Below, in pieces: positions 25,801-39,547 of a stretch of DNA of 64,000 nucleotides. The position numbers were made by a program, and so were the translations under genes. Under the pieces are notes generated by a model, which made no database searches, was not told where the DNA came from, and saw nothing but the letters and a program-made list of their open reading frames with translations. Source of the DNA: Lethocerus indicus (Eukaryota; Arthropoda; Insecta; Hemiptera; Belostomatidae); the NCBI GenBank assembly GCA_019843655.1, contig JACDQD010000105.1, positions 6,262,001-6,326,000 of the forward strand, read 5' to 3'. Positions within the stretch are counted from its first letter, which is position 1; every line of letters begins with the position of its first letter.

Positions 25801-25990
25801 TTGAATTCCGAGGAGAATTAGTTGTACTACATTGTATTTATGTTATAACCGTGGTATCAATTCGAAAATAATATCTTGCTCTATATGTCCGGAAGCGGAC
25901 GGTACGGTTGTTTTGCCGCCGGTAACTTAGCCGGCGGAAAACACGGGCCGAAGGGCGGTGAAAAAGTGTCGCTTCAAACGGTCGGACAGA

Positions 25991-26193
<203 letters not shown>

Positions 26194-26974
26194 AGGCCAG
26201 ACGTGAAATACAGATGTTTTCGCGTGCCGTCTATAGACGAGGGACGGGGGGGGGGAGGGTGCAGGCATAAACTAGAGACGTATACTTCAACCCGTAGCCG
26301 TGTCTCGGCACCAATTCATGCCGCCGATAAATAGTTTGTCCTTCTCAGTTTTTTTTTGAGAACGGAAAATCTGATATAGGACTTCGGAAAACGGAAAAAT
26401 GGATCTTCGAGCATCTGGCACGAGTAATAGAAAAAGATGAAAGCATCACGACCCGTGAAGCATGAAAAAACCATAAGGGAGTCATTTATAACGTACTGTA
26501 TTGACTGTAATTTTCCATTTCCAAATTAGTGCAGCTAAATAATGCCGCCGAGAACGAGCATCGAACGATTTACGGAATAATTCTTTGTCTACCACTAAAT
26601 TCGAAATTGAAACACGACACTGGCAAGAGTGCCAATTACCACGTTGTACAGGCTTATCTTCGAGTCCTTCGGGTTCACAAGGGACTCGGATTGAAGGGAA
26701 AAATTTATTATTTTTCCTCACTCCAGTAATATAACTCTGCCATGAAATATTTTGCTGGCACTCGATGTACAAAAATTCATATAGATAGAGATTATTGAGG
26801 GAGATAATATATGTTGTCCCTGTAAAAATAAACGCACAAAACACTCTCAGTTGCGGAGCAATCCGGAAATAACGTACATCACAGAGGGACACATATTTAT
26901 CTCGAATGTATACAGCGTGTGCATGGGTTGCAGTTGCGCTGAACAAGAGAAGGTAGCCGTAGGTGAAACGGCAA

Positions 26975-27045
26975 AAATAGTGGCGCAGTGGCGGAGTGCG
27001 ATAAGGACTCGGGAGGGGACGACACAGGTCGAGGACAGTTATGTG
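26975..27045 (+). repeat. Possible tRNA-derived SINE head
   Basis: TGGCGCAGTGG at 26981-26991 fits the polymerase III A-box consensus (TRGYNNAGYGG). AGGTCGAGGAC at 27026-27036 is a diverged B box at a normal distance. No cloverleaf or acceptor stem is apparent, so it is not a tRNA gene. The motif match is good for the A box only. Confidence 0.3.
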
Positions 27046-28810
27046 GTCGGAAGAGAGTTAAGTGCAAGAAAGGTGGGTGCTCAATTTATCGGCAAGCCGG
27101 GTAGGAGGCGAGCAGAAAGGGGGCGCGGGCGGGGGGATATAGGAAGAGATAGAATGGGAAGGGTGGAAGGGGGAGTGGCCCTTATAAAGGAAGGGCACAA
27201 TATCAGGGAGCAGTCTACCAGCTAACCAGACTTAACTAACTGCCCACCCCCAACAAGCCCTCCGTGTCGAGCCTAATGCCCTTAGCCTACTCACAGACCA
27301 TTACCGAACTACGCCCGACGTCCAAGATTAACGGCATTAAGCGTACTAACTTGGATTTGCAATAAACAAATGCTTAGGGGAAAATATCGCAAATAGGACT
27401 ACCGGGATATCCTCTCGATAGGGGGTCCAAAAACAACAGGATCTCTAGTAATAATCACGACGGGCAAAATAAAGAGTATCCTTAGGGCAAAAAGAAGGGG
27501 ATCCACAACAGTTCGACCTGTCACCTCTGTTACTGTCTCCATTTTAATTAACAATTGTCAGTTCATAATTCATAATAGGATTACGAATAATTAAGGAATA
27601 TTAATAAAGGATTCTCCTTTGTCCCTTCCGTGTACGCTCCTGTGTTTTGCCTAGTCTGGAACGGACCCGCGAATAACGTACACGATTATGATAAAAAGCG
27701 CCGTTTAATTCTCCTACTCGCCAATGACGTTCCTCCCGTTCCCGACGCGTTTAGACGGGCAGAATCGATCCGGAGGTGATAAACGGACGCGGAGAGGATG
27801 CGGGCAAAGAAGAAGGAGAAGGTCCGGTGGGGCGGAAAAAGAAGAAGGGAGAAGAGGGAAACGGGGGTTAGATGGGGCGGTCCTGTTGAGGGGAGCCCAA
27901 CGCCGCCGGAGAGAGAGCCGAGGAAAATCTATAAACACTCGACACGGAAAATATGACGTGTCGTAGGTTTTGCCCGCGCGGAAGGAAGTGTGAGACAAAG
28001 GCCGAAATGGCCGGAAGGAAGGGGAGGGGCGGGCTAAATTGGCCGAAAGGGGCGGCATATCGATTGCCCCCAGGTACCCCCGCCCACCTCAATCACCCGC
28101 CTCTCACCTCACACAGCATTATATCTCCGTGTACCCAGCAAGCCTAACTTCCTGAAGGTGTTGCAAACTTTTCTCGGAAGAGCAAGATACGTTACCCGAA
28201 AATGAACTGCAGTATGGCGGTGGATGTTCCTTCTGGGTACACTTTTCGGGCCCGTATCGTCCTATATTCCTCGCCGGGAAGTCGTGTATCGGCTACCTAA
28301 ACCACAAATGGAAACTTCTAACTCGGCTCTAATCAGTTACTGTATTACGCAAGCATTGGCGTTGGTAAGGAGTGTACCCTAACTAAACGGACGTCATACT
28401 TGGCATTAAGCTCGCCCTATGCGTGTGTGTAACATGTAAGCCTATATTCGTGTCTAAAACTTATAATAAACGTTCTACACTGTACAACTACCGTAAGTTC
28501 TAACTCCCCTGAGTGTCATCCCGGCAACAAAATACGACATATACATATGTATAACAGCGAAAGCGCTGCCAAAGAACAATAGGAGCCCTACTAAGGTAGA
28601 TACTCAGGATACGTACGCAGAAATTCACCTTCTCTGTCAACAGCCGCGAGAACAGACGGACCATCTAAGAGGGAAATAAAGCGACCCCGGAACACCTGAA
28701 TTTAGCCATAACCACCTCCCTCTCCCCATCGTATTATATCATATAAAAGGATGAAATAAATGAGCAGACAGTCTTATTATTCTGTGATTAAACCCTTCTT
28801 CGTAATCTTT

Positions 28811-28814
28811 CATA

Positions 28815-28865
<51 letters not shown>
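28811..28865 (+). repeat. (TA)n microsatellite
   Basis: A nearly pure TA array of about 24 units. Confidence 0.97.
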
Positions 28866-28868
<3 letters not shown>

Positions 28869-29083
28869 GTATATTGATTTTTCATAAACGATCCCAGAAT
28901 ATTAATTTATTTAATTAAAGGGATAAAATTAATTTATTTAAGGTCGATAATTCAAAACGGGTTATTTTCATTAAATGAAATCGCATAAATTAGGTTCAAT
29001 TTACATAGCGGCGAGTGAACAAGAAGCACGGTGGACATTTTTCGGCGTTAATCATATTCAAAACGATCCGGGCAGAATCGCAG

Positions 29084-29108
29084 CGCGGCCGCCCCCCTGG
29101 GGGCCGCG
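29084..29108. repeat. Very GC-rich hairpin with one bulge
   Basis: CGCGGCC (29084-29090) and CCC (29092-29094) pair with GGGGGCCGCG (29099-29108), giving ten G-C or C-G pairs with one bulged G at 29091 and a CCCT loop. It is embedded in a CpG-dense block whose flanks are AT-rich. It includes the palindrome GCGGCCGC. It could fold in RNA if transcribed or be a dimeric binding site. Confidence 0.55.
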
Positions 29109-30353
29109 TGAAGGAAAAGATATTATTATGTAAATTTAATTATACAAAAAAAATTATACTGGTGACGGTGAATACTGGAGGGCATTGGAAAGAATTTAAT
29201 TAAGAAGAAAAGCGTCGCGGGGCCCCGGTAATTTATGTACATTTCGAGGATTAGAGGCGCTCTTGTAAAAGGTGCCAGCGCGACTTAGAGCCGGGTGAGG
29301 AATGGCACAGGTGGCAATATACCAAATAGAGGCGGTCCAATAGAGAACTATAATACATTGATACATCAATCATTATTAAATTGGTAAAATCGTACGGGTT
29401 AACTGAATAAAATTATATGTATCAATAATTTTACAGTCGAACTATTAAAAATACAATAAGCTTTATTTTATTTAGATATTTAGTATACATGCCCACTGAA
29501 TCGGTACATACCCGCTTAAATTACTGAACAGAGTGATGAAAAAGTACTATACAATTTCAGCAAAATTTATATAAAAATAACCGTATTGTATACTTCGGGT
29601 TGAAACAAATAATATTTACTGAATTAATCAATACATGGAATCGTAAGGGAATACGAATATATTGGGGGATGTGGATGCCCTGACCTGGTCCAATAAGCCG
29701 TGGGCCGTGTTGAAACGGGGTTGGGCAGTGGAAGGGGGTTGGAGCAATATGCGTTCATAGGCAAATTCTCAGGGGAGGCCGGCTAAACACCTCATTACCC
29801 CTCCTCGTTCCAACTCCTATTAAGCTCCCCTTGTCGCGTCCATGCAACACTCCCTGCCGTCCGATTATCACAGGAAAGTCCAGTAGTATAAAAAAATACT
29901 AACGATACATAAATCCTTATTTTATTCTTCATTAATTTAAGTAGCTTTTTGATTTATAGGAACAATAGTGATAATCAATTTCTGTTGAAAGAATTGAAAT
30001 TTAGTAGCTTAGTAATTAATGCAAAAATTATTATTATTATTAAATAATTTAGTACAGTATATTTTAGTCGGTCCATGGGAGTTCGAATGGAGCCCAATAC
30101 GCCGATCAAGTCATGGAATCAATCCATCGTCACAACCCTTTGTCTTCAACAAAGTCTGCTCCCTTTTATTTACTCAAAGTGTTCGCGGTCGCCGTTTAGG
30201 TTTCAGAAGTTGACTATCCCACGAAACCTTTCCTCGACGTTCCAACCGTTGCAGATATGCTATCTGGGCGGCAATTAAAAACACGTGCCCGACCTTTAAA
30301 CCTCGAACGTCGCTCGGTTTAGATCTACCGAGTCAATAATTCTCGGAAGCGAC

Positions 30354-30372
30354 TTATAATATAATATTATAA
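30354..30372. repeat. Perfect AT palindrome, 9-bp arms
   Basis: TTATAATAT and ATATTATAA flank a single A. Such AT palindromes arise easily by chance in AT-rich DNA. Confidence 0.5.
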
Positions 30373-31130
30373 AACTGATGAGGAAGAACGAGGGAGGAGC
30401 ACAATTAGCGATATTACGTTCCCACCTCGGTTAAAATAAACCGGGGGATATTTTTAACAAGTTAACGCTTCTCGTATATAAAAATAAAACGAATGACTGA
30501 ATACAGTAGAACTAAACATAGGGCCGAGTCTAAATTTAGGCCGACCACCTGGACCCCCCCCCTTAAAATGCTCCCTCGTAATACTTGGGCCGCTAGGGAA
30601 TGTCGATGTGCGTAAATACATGTACGAAATTCATGTAGAAAAAATGAAACTGGGCATGGTTCATGATGTCGTCCAGACAAGAGATCCATCGAAAAATGAG
30701 GACTGGCGAAAAGGGACAATATCGCAAACTATTAATTCATAACTCACTTAAATATTTAACGTTATCCTGTTCAAGCAAATAATCAATTTTAACAACAACG
30801 AAACAAATTAGAACAGCTAATATTAATAAATGAAATGAAAATGATATCGAAGATGGCTGTGTGAGTAGTGGGGGCTGAACATTCCCCTACTGGAATAAAT
30901 CCGAAAGAAGGACGAGGGGAGACAGAGGGCAACAAACTGGGGTTGGAGAGTCCACTCGGGGGCAAACACGCTAAGAAATGCGACCGAATAAGAACCGCTG
31001 ACAATGAATAACTGAAAAATATATTTTTAGCAATATTTGTTTACGACAGTTGACTATATTTTTACTATTGTCCACTTATTTCCGTCTTGTCCGAGATCGT
31101 TTCTCAGTGTTTTCGTCGTTAACAGTCGAT

Positions 31131-31168
31131 GTCCCGATGAAGTGGCTCAAATTTTCGAACTGCCCAGT
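31131..31168 (+). repeat. Possible retroelement terminal fragment
   Basis: CCCGATGAAGTGGCTC followed by TTTTCGAACTGCC resembles the CTGATGAAG, stem, CGAAAC pattern at ends of Penelope-like elements. The evidence is a loose single-copy match. Confidence 0.15.
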
Positions 31169-31418
31169 AATAAACTATCCAAGAGAAACTAACAACAATG
31201 TGATTGATTGGTGTCGAAGAAAGGTCTAAAGCAATAGATCGGAAAATTGAAGTTGTGGTCTTAACCGTCTTGACTTCACTAACTTCAGTACTTAATTAAT
31301 GTCGGTAATTCGGTATTAATAAGACACCAGTCATAAGGCGGTTCGCGAGTATTCTTGTTATCTTATCACTAAAGTGCATGGAGTCTCAGTCCTCATCAAT
31401 TTTTGAAACGGGCTACGC

Positions 31419-31536
31419 ACGAAGAGAAATTAGATTAGTTCAACACTTTCAATTTAAAGGTCCGGTAGCCAGGCGGTACGAGAGCGAAACATCCACTGAC
31501 CCCAACCAGACGAGTGAATGAACTAACTAAATAAAA
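31419..31536 (+). repeat. R2 dispersed repeat, copy A
   Basis: It shares with 43135-43275 the order GAAGA, ATTAGTTCA, AATTTAA, GTAGCCAGGCGGTACGAGAG, CGAAAC, GAGTGAAT and a closing AAATAAA. The central 26 bases align with copy B with only a few differences. No coding frame or target-site duplication is visible. The class is unknown. Confidence 0.55.
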
Positions 31537-32366
31537 ACACTGTATTTCTCAATCATCTGTCTCCTCTCGCTGGGTTGGTCTCTTGAAGAGGAAACAGAGA
31601 AAACCACGGTATTCCAAACCCTCGCATACCACATAACAGGCATCCACAAAACTTACCCTTTCTGTTGCCGATGAAGCGTGCTGACTGCGCTAGCACTATG
31701 TGAACCAGCGATAAGAGGAGCCTCACTATTTTAACAGGGTTAATCGGGATGTACAAAATCCGTAGGGTAGAATGACAATACTAGTTAACAGTACAGAAAC
31801 CTGACGAGATCTAGTCCACAATAGACAAAATAATGGAGACCTCCCAGAAAACGTCAAACTAATGGTATACTCATTAACCCGAACAAAAAATACGGGCTGA
31901 CAGTAGACTGGACGGGACAATATTTTAACAACCGCACTGGCCGGTGACTGGGGCCAAAACCGGAATAATAGTCCGGCAACGGAAAATGGCGCCGAGGTGG
32001 GTGTGCGCTAGTTATATGTTCTGTTCGTGGAGTCAACGGCACGGGCCTCAATCTAGGGGAGGGTAACAGTGGGTGGGGGCAATATGCGAAGGGTGGGGAC
32101 GCCCATCACGAAAAAAAATGCCGTACGCAGTCGACCGACGGGTAAAATGCCGCCGATCGCGGACACGGATTTCACGATGGACTGACGGAGTCAATAGCTG
32201 TGACGGCGGAAGCGTGGGGCGGGGTGGCTAGGGGGGCAACGACAACACACAAAAGCGTACAAAATAATGTCCATTAATCAGGGGCAGCTAATAAATCAGC
32301 GGGAGGGGGCAGGGATCCAGTGGTGCCTATATTTCACCGGTTTTCATCCGCCCGGATCTGACCTCT

Positions 32367-32394
32367 CCCCCTCCCCCCCTCCCCCCCCCCACCC
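32367..32394 (-). other. Poly-C block, G-quadruplex motif on the minus strand
   Basis: C-runs of 5, 7, 10 and 3 are separated by single bases, so the minus strand meets the canonical quadruplex rule. A homopurine run of this kind is also prone to slippage. Confidence 0.6.
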
Positions 32395-32501
32395 ACGAGG
32401 GTTTTGTACCCAATAACTCAACACACAACGCAAATATATATATGGACTTGGTGGACAGGACTTAATTGTTGTACTGTCGTGTCCGTGAGCGGCTCTGTTT
32501 T

Positions 32502-32529
32502 GGAGAGAGAGAGAGAGAGAGAGAGAGTG
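32502..32529 (+). repeat. (GA)n microsatellite
   Basis: About 13 GA units with a GTGA end. Confidence 0.95.
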
Positions 32530-33775
32530 AGAAAGGTTTATGGTGACGGTGGGCGGGGGCGGATATTAGAGGGAGCCGGGCGGTTTCCATCGAGCTTTAT
32601 TTCACTCGCGCTCCGGTCGCGGGCATTAACTCGTTATGTAGTACGGGTGACGGCCGCCCCATTGTCCTTACAACTCGGTTTTAATGAATTATTATTATCC
32701 CGGGGCCCAGTACAATACGGCCGGTGTTGGCGCCGAGCCGGGGGAAAAAAAACAATAAACCGCAGAAGGCCGATAATTGACTATATGCTGGGTAGTTGTA
32801 AACCGAATTAAATGTGTTATACTGAGAGTCGTCCTCGAGTGTGCAGTACACCGACACTAACTATCCGGAATAGTGCGGTGTAAAGTATTTGCGGCAAAAT
32901 ATTTTAATATTGTTTACGATATCCTATGTATATTTAAAGAATGTAATTATGGAATAATGAAAATATTGTAATTCTATTCCTAGATGGGTGGTAAGAGCCG
33001 TCACCGTTCCAGCTTTTCATTCGGTTTTTTTTTATTTTCGAACGTATTTCCGCGAGGGGACGAACTAACAAACCTCCCCCTATCCACCACCACCCTCACC
33101 ACCGCACGATAGGGGTCGCTTTTCATCCGAACCGGGCATCAACATTTTTATGAATTAAACCGGAAGTGTTTATGGCCGCTTCGAGGCTAACTGGCGTTAT
33201 TTATTATTCGACTGTTCAATTCGGGAAGCGATTTCAGACCTGCCGTTATCTCTTGCCGCAAATGCGGTGCGCTCCCTACACCTTATCGTTTATGGAAGTC
33301 GATCACCTGGCAGAACATTTTATCGATAGCCCCCGTCGCCCCCCTTTCAGGCTCTCTCATTAACGCGCCAAATGAAATATAATCTAATTAACAACTACAG
33401 AGAGGGATGGGAGGGGGTGGGGGTCGGTGCCGATAATGTGCCGCCCCAATCGACCTCCGGCGCCAAATAAACACTTTCCCCGCCCCTATCGCCCCAACTC
33501 CTCGTATTTCTCTACCTTCATCATACATTTTCAATTATTCCATACCGCGGCACGGCCACCCAACGATTTACTCCCCGTCGATTTTCGATATGGAAGCGAA
33601 AAGTGAAATTCGTTCCCACAGTCCGGGAATCGAATTCGGCCGCGTTAAGTTAAAGACCTGTCCCTTAATTAAATCTATTTGCTCCACAAGACCAACCACC
33701 GGTTGACAAGAAATGTAAATACCGTGTAAATCGTGTTTATTAAAACAGGGAGAAAATTGAAAAAAATATGATTTT

Positions 33776-33813
33776 ATTATATATATGTGTATGTGTGTGT
33801 GTGTGTGTGTGTG
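33776..33813 (+). repeat. (TA)n-(TG)n microsatellite
   Basis: A short TATA start passes into about 14 TG units. Confidence 0.95.
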
Positions 33814-35529
33814 GGAACCTCCTAGATTATGTAAGCCTCTCAGTTCGCGACGTCACCGATCACGGTTTCGGTTGTTCGCGGTTGAAAATGTTTCGTACAT
33901 CGAGGAATCTTCCTTTATCGTTCTTCCCTGTACAATTTGAAAACGTAAAAACCGACGATACACTAACAATTTGATCTGAAAGAACTTATTGTTATTAAGT
34001 ATGCATCACTGATTAATACGATAAAGAAGTTTAATTACAGCTATTAATGTCTAATAAGAGTGTAGGACGTGTGTTTATAAGATTACTTTTTTCCTCATTT
34101 GGTCGAATCGTCAAAGGAGGGGACGTGGAGGCGACGGCGGCGATAGCCTCGTTAACGTAAGGGGGGAGGAACGAACGGTGTGAATGGCGGGCATTGATTA
34201 GGCCGACCTCTGGACCTCTGGACAAGAATACAAGAAGAAGAAGATAACCGATAGGGATATAGCGATAACCGATAGGTTGTTTACCGTTGGCCGAGGTGTC
34301 TCCCCGTTTTTTTTCCCCGACCACAGATAAGCCGGCCCGACCTCAAACAGATAATTAGTGCCGCGACCATTACCGAAACGACCGACAAAGTCGTACTAAC
34401 ACGAAACGGAGATGTAATTAAAGCCTCCGTAATTGGGCTTAATGGTCCTCGCATTCTTTCTCTCTTGTTCGAGCGCTAACGTTTCATAAACCGCCGGGAC
34501 AATAAATGCACTCTAAAACGATATCGCGTCAGTTTCAAAATATCACAAAAACAATTTCTAAAGTGAATAGAAAAAAATACTCTTTTTTTTTTAAAAAGAT
34601 TTGATTTAATAAAAACCGAACCCAATGTTAGCATTGTTTGTTGTTTGTTCTATTAGTATTAGTTTTGTTCACGGACTGATAAAGATCTGTGAGGCGTCTT
34701 CCTACATAATTAAATATTCGTAAATTTATTTTATATAAATTTTGAGATTTACACGTAGCTTGAAAAAAAGTTGAATACACGATAATGCGAGAATCGCATA
34801 AGAACACTCACCTATCTATAGGCCAAATAAACGTTTTCGCCGTCAAATGCCTTAAACTAATTGTTTTAATATATATTATAAAGAACTGACACTGTTTTCC
34901 ATCCTCTAAATTTCTTCGCCAATCTATTGGATATCGATATTAAAATCTTTAATCGCTATTTTTTTACAACGCTTCGCTCGAATCATTTAGATTTGGGTCA
35001 CATTTGAAAGCCTCCCCCCCCCCATTCGGCCGAGAGATTAAAAGCATATTACATTAATCTCTTATCTGGTCTCAACCTAGATGTCTTTACATCATATTCG
35101 TACGGTGTTATTTATGTACGGGGCGTGGGGTTAAACGTAAAAACGCGATGAAAATCGTCTATTCCGGCGCATTCTCGAGGCCGGAGACAGGCGGGGCCTG
35201 TTCCATATTTATAGGACGACAAAGTGCATTGAGACGGCGGTAAGAATTTAAGAGGGCGTTAAAGTGGAAGCAAAGGCCCGGGCAATTAATATCGCCTTTG
35301 AAGACGTCCCAATTAAAATGCAATCGACCCCCTCCCCCTTCATACCAGTGACCCTACATCAACCGTTAATAATGTGTGCATAATGCAGGTTACGGATCGG
35401 AGTCAGGTGGCCGGGCCGCGTTGCACAATCCCCCCGTTTGTGTCGTTAAACCCGCAGCCAAATAATTCGCCCGCGGCCCCCCATTAATATTCCGCCCGTT
35501 TGGACGCACCGCCAGAGAATGAGAAACAG

Positions 35530-35711
<182 letters not shown>

Positions 35712-37432
35712 GAGGTCGAATATGAGGTGCAACTCCGGTCCACTATTTATAGCGCCGACCTGCACACACACACACACCCGGCCCCTAGAGAGAAACATTA
35801 GACATTTGTCAAACCATTGATTTATCTGAAAATAATGTGTTCAAAATTCCCTTTTTTATCCTGTAAAATTTTCCCGGACGGCCGGGTAGAATAGCCGGGC
35901 ACATAAAAAAAATCGTCGTATTAAATCGGGGTAGGTCCTGGATAAGAAGTCACTAACATTATGAAAGTCATCTTTCGAAAGAATGCTGAGAGGTTATTGA
36001 ACTCCTCTATAGCCGTGGCAAGATACACAAAGTTGGCACGGAGATATCGCCAAACATTAGAGTGGCGCAATTTAATTACGAGTCATATTTTTTGTCAGTG
36101 TTTTCATTATTATTTTTTTAAAGCGAAGACGATGCCAGACGGTGTACAACCAACTGCCCTTGAAACGTCAATTTTAATGCACTATATGCAGTGAAGCTAT
36201 ACTATTATTATGATTAACGGCAATCCAGTCGAAGCTTGGATGAAATTTCACCTGCAATTATCCTCAATTTACACAACTACCTACAAATCGGTGCACTCGA
36301 TACATAACTTATAACCTTAGTATACTGATATATTGAATTTTCAAAAAATCTATAGTAGAGGACCTATTAATTTCGAGTAGAAGTTCGAAATCACAATGTT
36401 TAGGCTTTCGTTTATTAAAAGACAGTAGTGGTCAAATGCGAGGCCATTTTTTTTCTTGAACTTATATCGAATCCACTCTTGATACTCATATCTTGTAATG
36501 TGACAAGTTACTATGAAATTCAATGACGACGAAGCCAAACCTGTTTCACGAACAAGAGACAATGAATTGAAAAATGTGTATGGCAACTAACGAAACCAAA
36601 CGTTTCGTTTTTCTAAACGATTTTCTTACACCGTCTGTAATAAAATATGTAATTACATTTTGGTTTCACATCATATTCGCTTAGTGGGAACCCGCTATTT
36701 ATGTATAGTTTAGAATGTAGGCTTTGACTAAAATAAATTTCATATCTTTATACAACACGGAATACGGGCCAAATGGAAGGGACAAACGTTTTAAATATGC
36801 ACTATAAATGTATTTCCATTCACTAACCGTCGACAGAGAGAAATCTACCCAGCCGCGGGGAAGGAAAATAATGGCCGATAATGTTGGAAAAAACTCGGAC
36901 GGGAACAATGGAAGGAAATACTTCGTTGAAACTAAAAGTTATTCCAGAGGCTCCCCCCCCACCCCAGACGGGATTCGAAATTTAGGGACGCGCCAACGGA
37001 GTCCGACAATTTATTCGAAGCGTCTATGCGGTCTCATAAAACGGGCGATACCGCAGACATTCGGGTCGGGGCCATTAAACCCGTGAAAGATCCCCGAGGA
37101 GAGAATGTATCGCGCGATTCGGTCCGCGGGCGAAATACAAAGGTACAAGGGGACATGGGAAAAAACAGAAACCGAACGGGAAGAGAAATTCGGGACGTTG
37201 ATAATTTACCGAAGTGGGAGGGGGGTGGAGGGGGTTTGGCAAGTGGCTCGGGAGCGGCACCTACAGTGGAGAGCATTCTCAAAACTACAGGAAACTATAG
37301 ATCTCGGCTACAATAAAAGCTCCGGGGCGTTTTTATTGATGTGTGTGGGTCGGCCTGCTATGACGGTATTGGAAGGTCGTATTGGCTACGGCTCCACCGC
37401 TATTAAACCGCCCCCACACTAACTCACCTCGT

Positions 37433-37444
37433 CCCCCCCCCCCC
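37433..37444. repeat. C12 homopolymer run
   Basis: Twelve consecutive C residues inside a pyrimidine-rich GC block. G/C homopolymers of 9-12 recur through the window. Confidence 0.9.
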
Positions 37445-37648
37445 AAACCCCCTCGGGCTAATGAGCCATTACACTTATACTCCCTCCCCCGCTTCTTTTC
37501 TAACCTCTGCCCGTGTATATATTTCTTTCCTACCAGAACGATTCGAAAAGTTTCCGCGGATATTTATAGTGCCGCATTCGGGCACACTTAACAGAGGCGT
37601 AGCGGCATCGATACGAAAACCCGCTGTGCTTCAGTGGACTCCTAAAAC

Positions 37649-37685
37649 ATACACACAACACACACACACACACACACACACACAT
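37649..37685 (+). repeat. (CA)n microsatellite
   Basis: About 17 CA units with one AACA interruption near its start. Confidence 0.95.
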
Positions 37686-37988
37686 ATTATAGGGCTTCAG
37701 GAAAAAAAACACATTGTACTCACCCGTGAGTGTTTTGAAAAACCTATTGCGTGGACCCAGTGCTAGGAATCAACAAAATACGGCGGTTCTGCCTCTGTTG
37801 GTGATTCCAGAAACATTCCTCCCGAAAAATTAAAAATTCAAGTGTTATAAAAATGTATAACGATATTCCGAAAAAGTTTAAGCATCCGTTATTTATTATT
37901 ACTTCGTTATATGACTATTACGCAAAAGTATTAACATAAGTAATGTTCACCCTTATATGTTGACGCATACTGAGCTAGGGAGCTCGGA

Positions 37989-38012
37989 ATTGGTGGCCCA
38001 CACACCACCAAT
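37989..38012. repeat. Perfect 8-bp hairpin with CCAAT arms
   Basis: ATTGGTGG and CCACCAAT flank the 8-base loop CCCACACA. The arms place CCAAT/ATTGG words in opposite orientation. Confidence 0.5.
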
Positions 38013-38840
38013 AATATGATAAATATACAGATGTAAATATAATCTATTATATTAGATAAAACTTAAAAATTTACCTTACGTCAATGTAACGACGGTCAAA
38101 AATATGTTTTTTTCTAATTTTTAAGTAGGCTCGTACGTTTCAAGAAGGTAAGAGGAGGCCATCCGGGATCAATTAGAATTAAGATATTCACAAATATGCC
38201 GTGAAAAATGTCCCACGCAGGTGGACCGCTTTAATTAGGCGGGATGTGGACCAGAATTTCTATCATTAAATCCTATTGAAGAGGGGCGGGCGGACCGCCC
38301 GGATTCTGCCCAGGAAATGACGCTAATTGTGTTTCCGGTCCTGTTTCCACTTAAAGGATCTCAGTGCCTCCCAAACCTGCTCCATGCTCGATCCTACCTC
38401 CAATACCCGAACATGGGGGGCATCGTACTCTGGCAATGTGAAAGATATGTTTATTTCCACGAAAAAATACCATCACTTATCCGATTTGGGTCGCAGGGTT
38501 TCCAATCCCTACCAGTTCTTACCGATCTATTATACAGTGGACTCTCGGCTTGCGACCTACTTTTGGAAATTAATTTAAGGAGATTGCTTAAACTTTCATA
38601 TATCTGCTGACATCTGAAAATACCAAGTTCCGTCTAATACAACAAAAACTGATATAATATTACACATTTCATCGGGTAAAGTGGCTTCCTTGTTGGGTAA
38701 TTGTCTCACTGAGCGTTTCAATATAGCGTGGGCCTTTGGAGGATGACGGCCAAACGTCACGTCAGGAGCCTTATTACTAGGAAATGAAGAAAACCTTAGT
38801 TTTAGCCGGTGGGTTATTGTAATTAGCAGGGGGAGGGGGG

Positions 38841-38859
38841 GTGGTAACACTGTTACCAC
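38841..38859. repeat. Perfect palindrome, 9-bp arms
   Basis: GTGGTAACA and TGTTACCAC flank one C. It lies directly after a poly-G run in a G-rich block. Confidence 0.5.
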
Positions 38860-39524
38860 TGTTAGTGGGAGGGTTGGCGGACAGGAGCAGGGTGCCAGGG
38901 CCGCGGTCTGTTGCCGACAGTTATTGATTGGTCGGTTGCTGAATGTGCAGCCTCAATATATCAATCAGAGGGCCCCGATGTCGTTACGACCCCCTCGCAC
39001 CCCTCCTCCCATCGCCCCTATCACCCACACCACCACCAACACCTCCATAGCCCACAATAGCGCACATCCAATCCACCTAATATGTCTGAATATTAGGCAT
39101 ACCGAAACTGGAAAGATGAGCCTTGTCACTTGTATCAAAAACATTTCTTACATATTCAAATAACATATACCCTCGCGACCGTCCCCATCGTCTAAAACAG
39201 AGGATCAACAGACAAGACGTTCCCACATTTACCTTTTCACCGATATTACGGCGGGAGCGCATGAAACAAACGCAAGATAGAAAGAGGGCCACGGTTAGAA
39301 AAATGTTAAGAAATCTTGGTCTAAAACATCAGTCGACCGGGGACCTAATGAGGCGATGGAGTGAGTGTTCGGTCTTCGTGCCAAACGTGCCACAGCTGAG
39401 GGGATTCTTCGTTCAAGTTATCAAGTTGGTCACATACTAAACTTACATCAAAAATACATCTAACAATATCTGTTACAGAACATATTTATAGCAACTAATA
39501 ACGAATTAAATCGACTGTAAAGGG

Positions 39525-39547
39525 TTATAGCTGATAATCAGCTATAA
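39525..39547. repeat. Perfect palindrome, 11-bp arms
   Basis: TTATAGCTGAT and ATCAGCTATAA flank a single A. GGTTAT and ATAACC just outside can pair in an offset stem. Confidence 0.6.

Larger units (their letters stand above)
19036..25990. other. Non-coding stretch, mixed composition
   Basis: The DNA is AT-rich and TAAT-laden at 20640-20880 and 21700-21900. CpG-dense blocks lie at about 22030-22440, 22940-23240 and 25060-25440. A purine-rich low-complexity run covers 24110-24167, and a G11 run lies at 24036-24046. No coding signal is recognised except the weak frame at 22035-22463. Confidence 0.5.

Noticed and set aside
26482..26946. 154-codon minus-strand frame
   Set aside because: It is the longest simple frame, but a frame this long is expected about once by chance in this much sequence, and its translation shows no recognisable domain, signal peptide or repeat.
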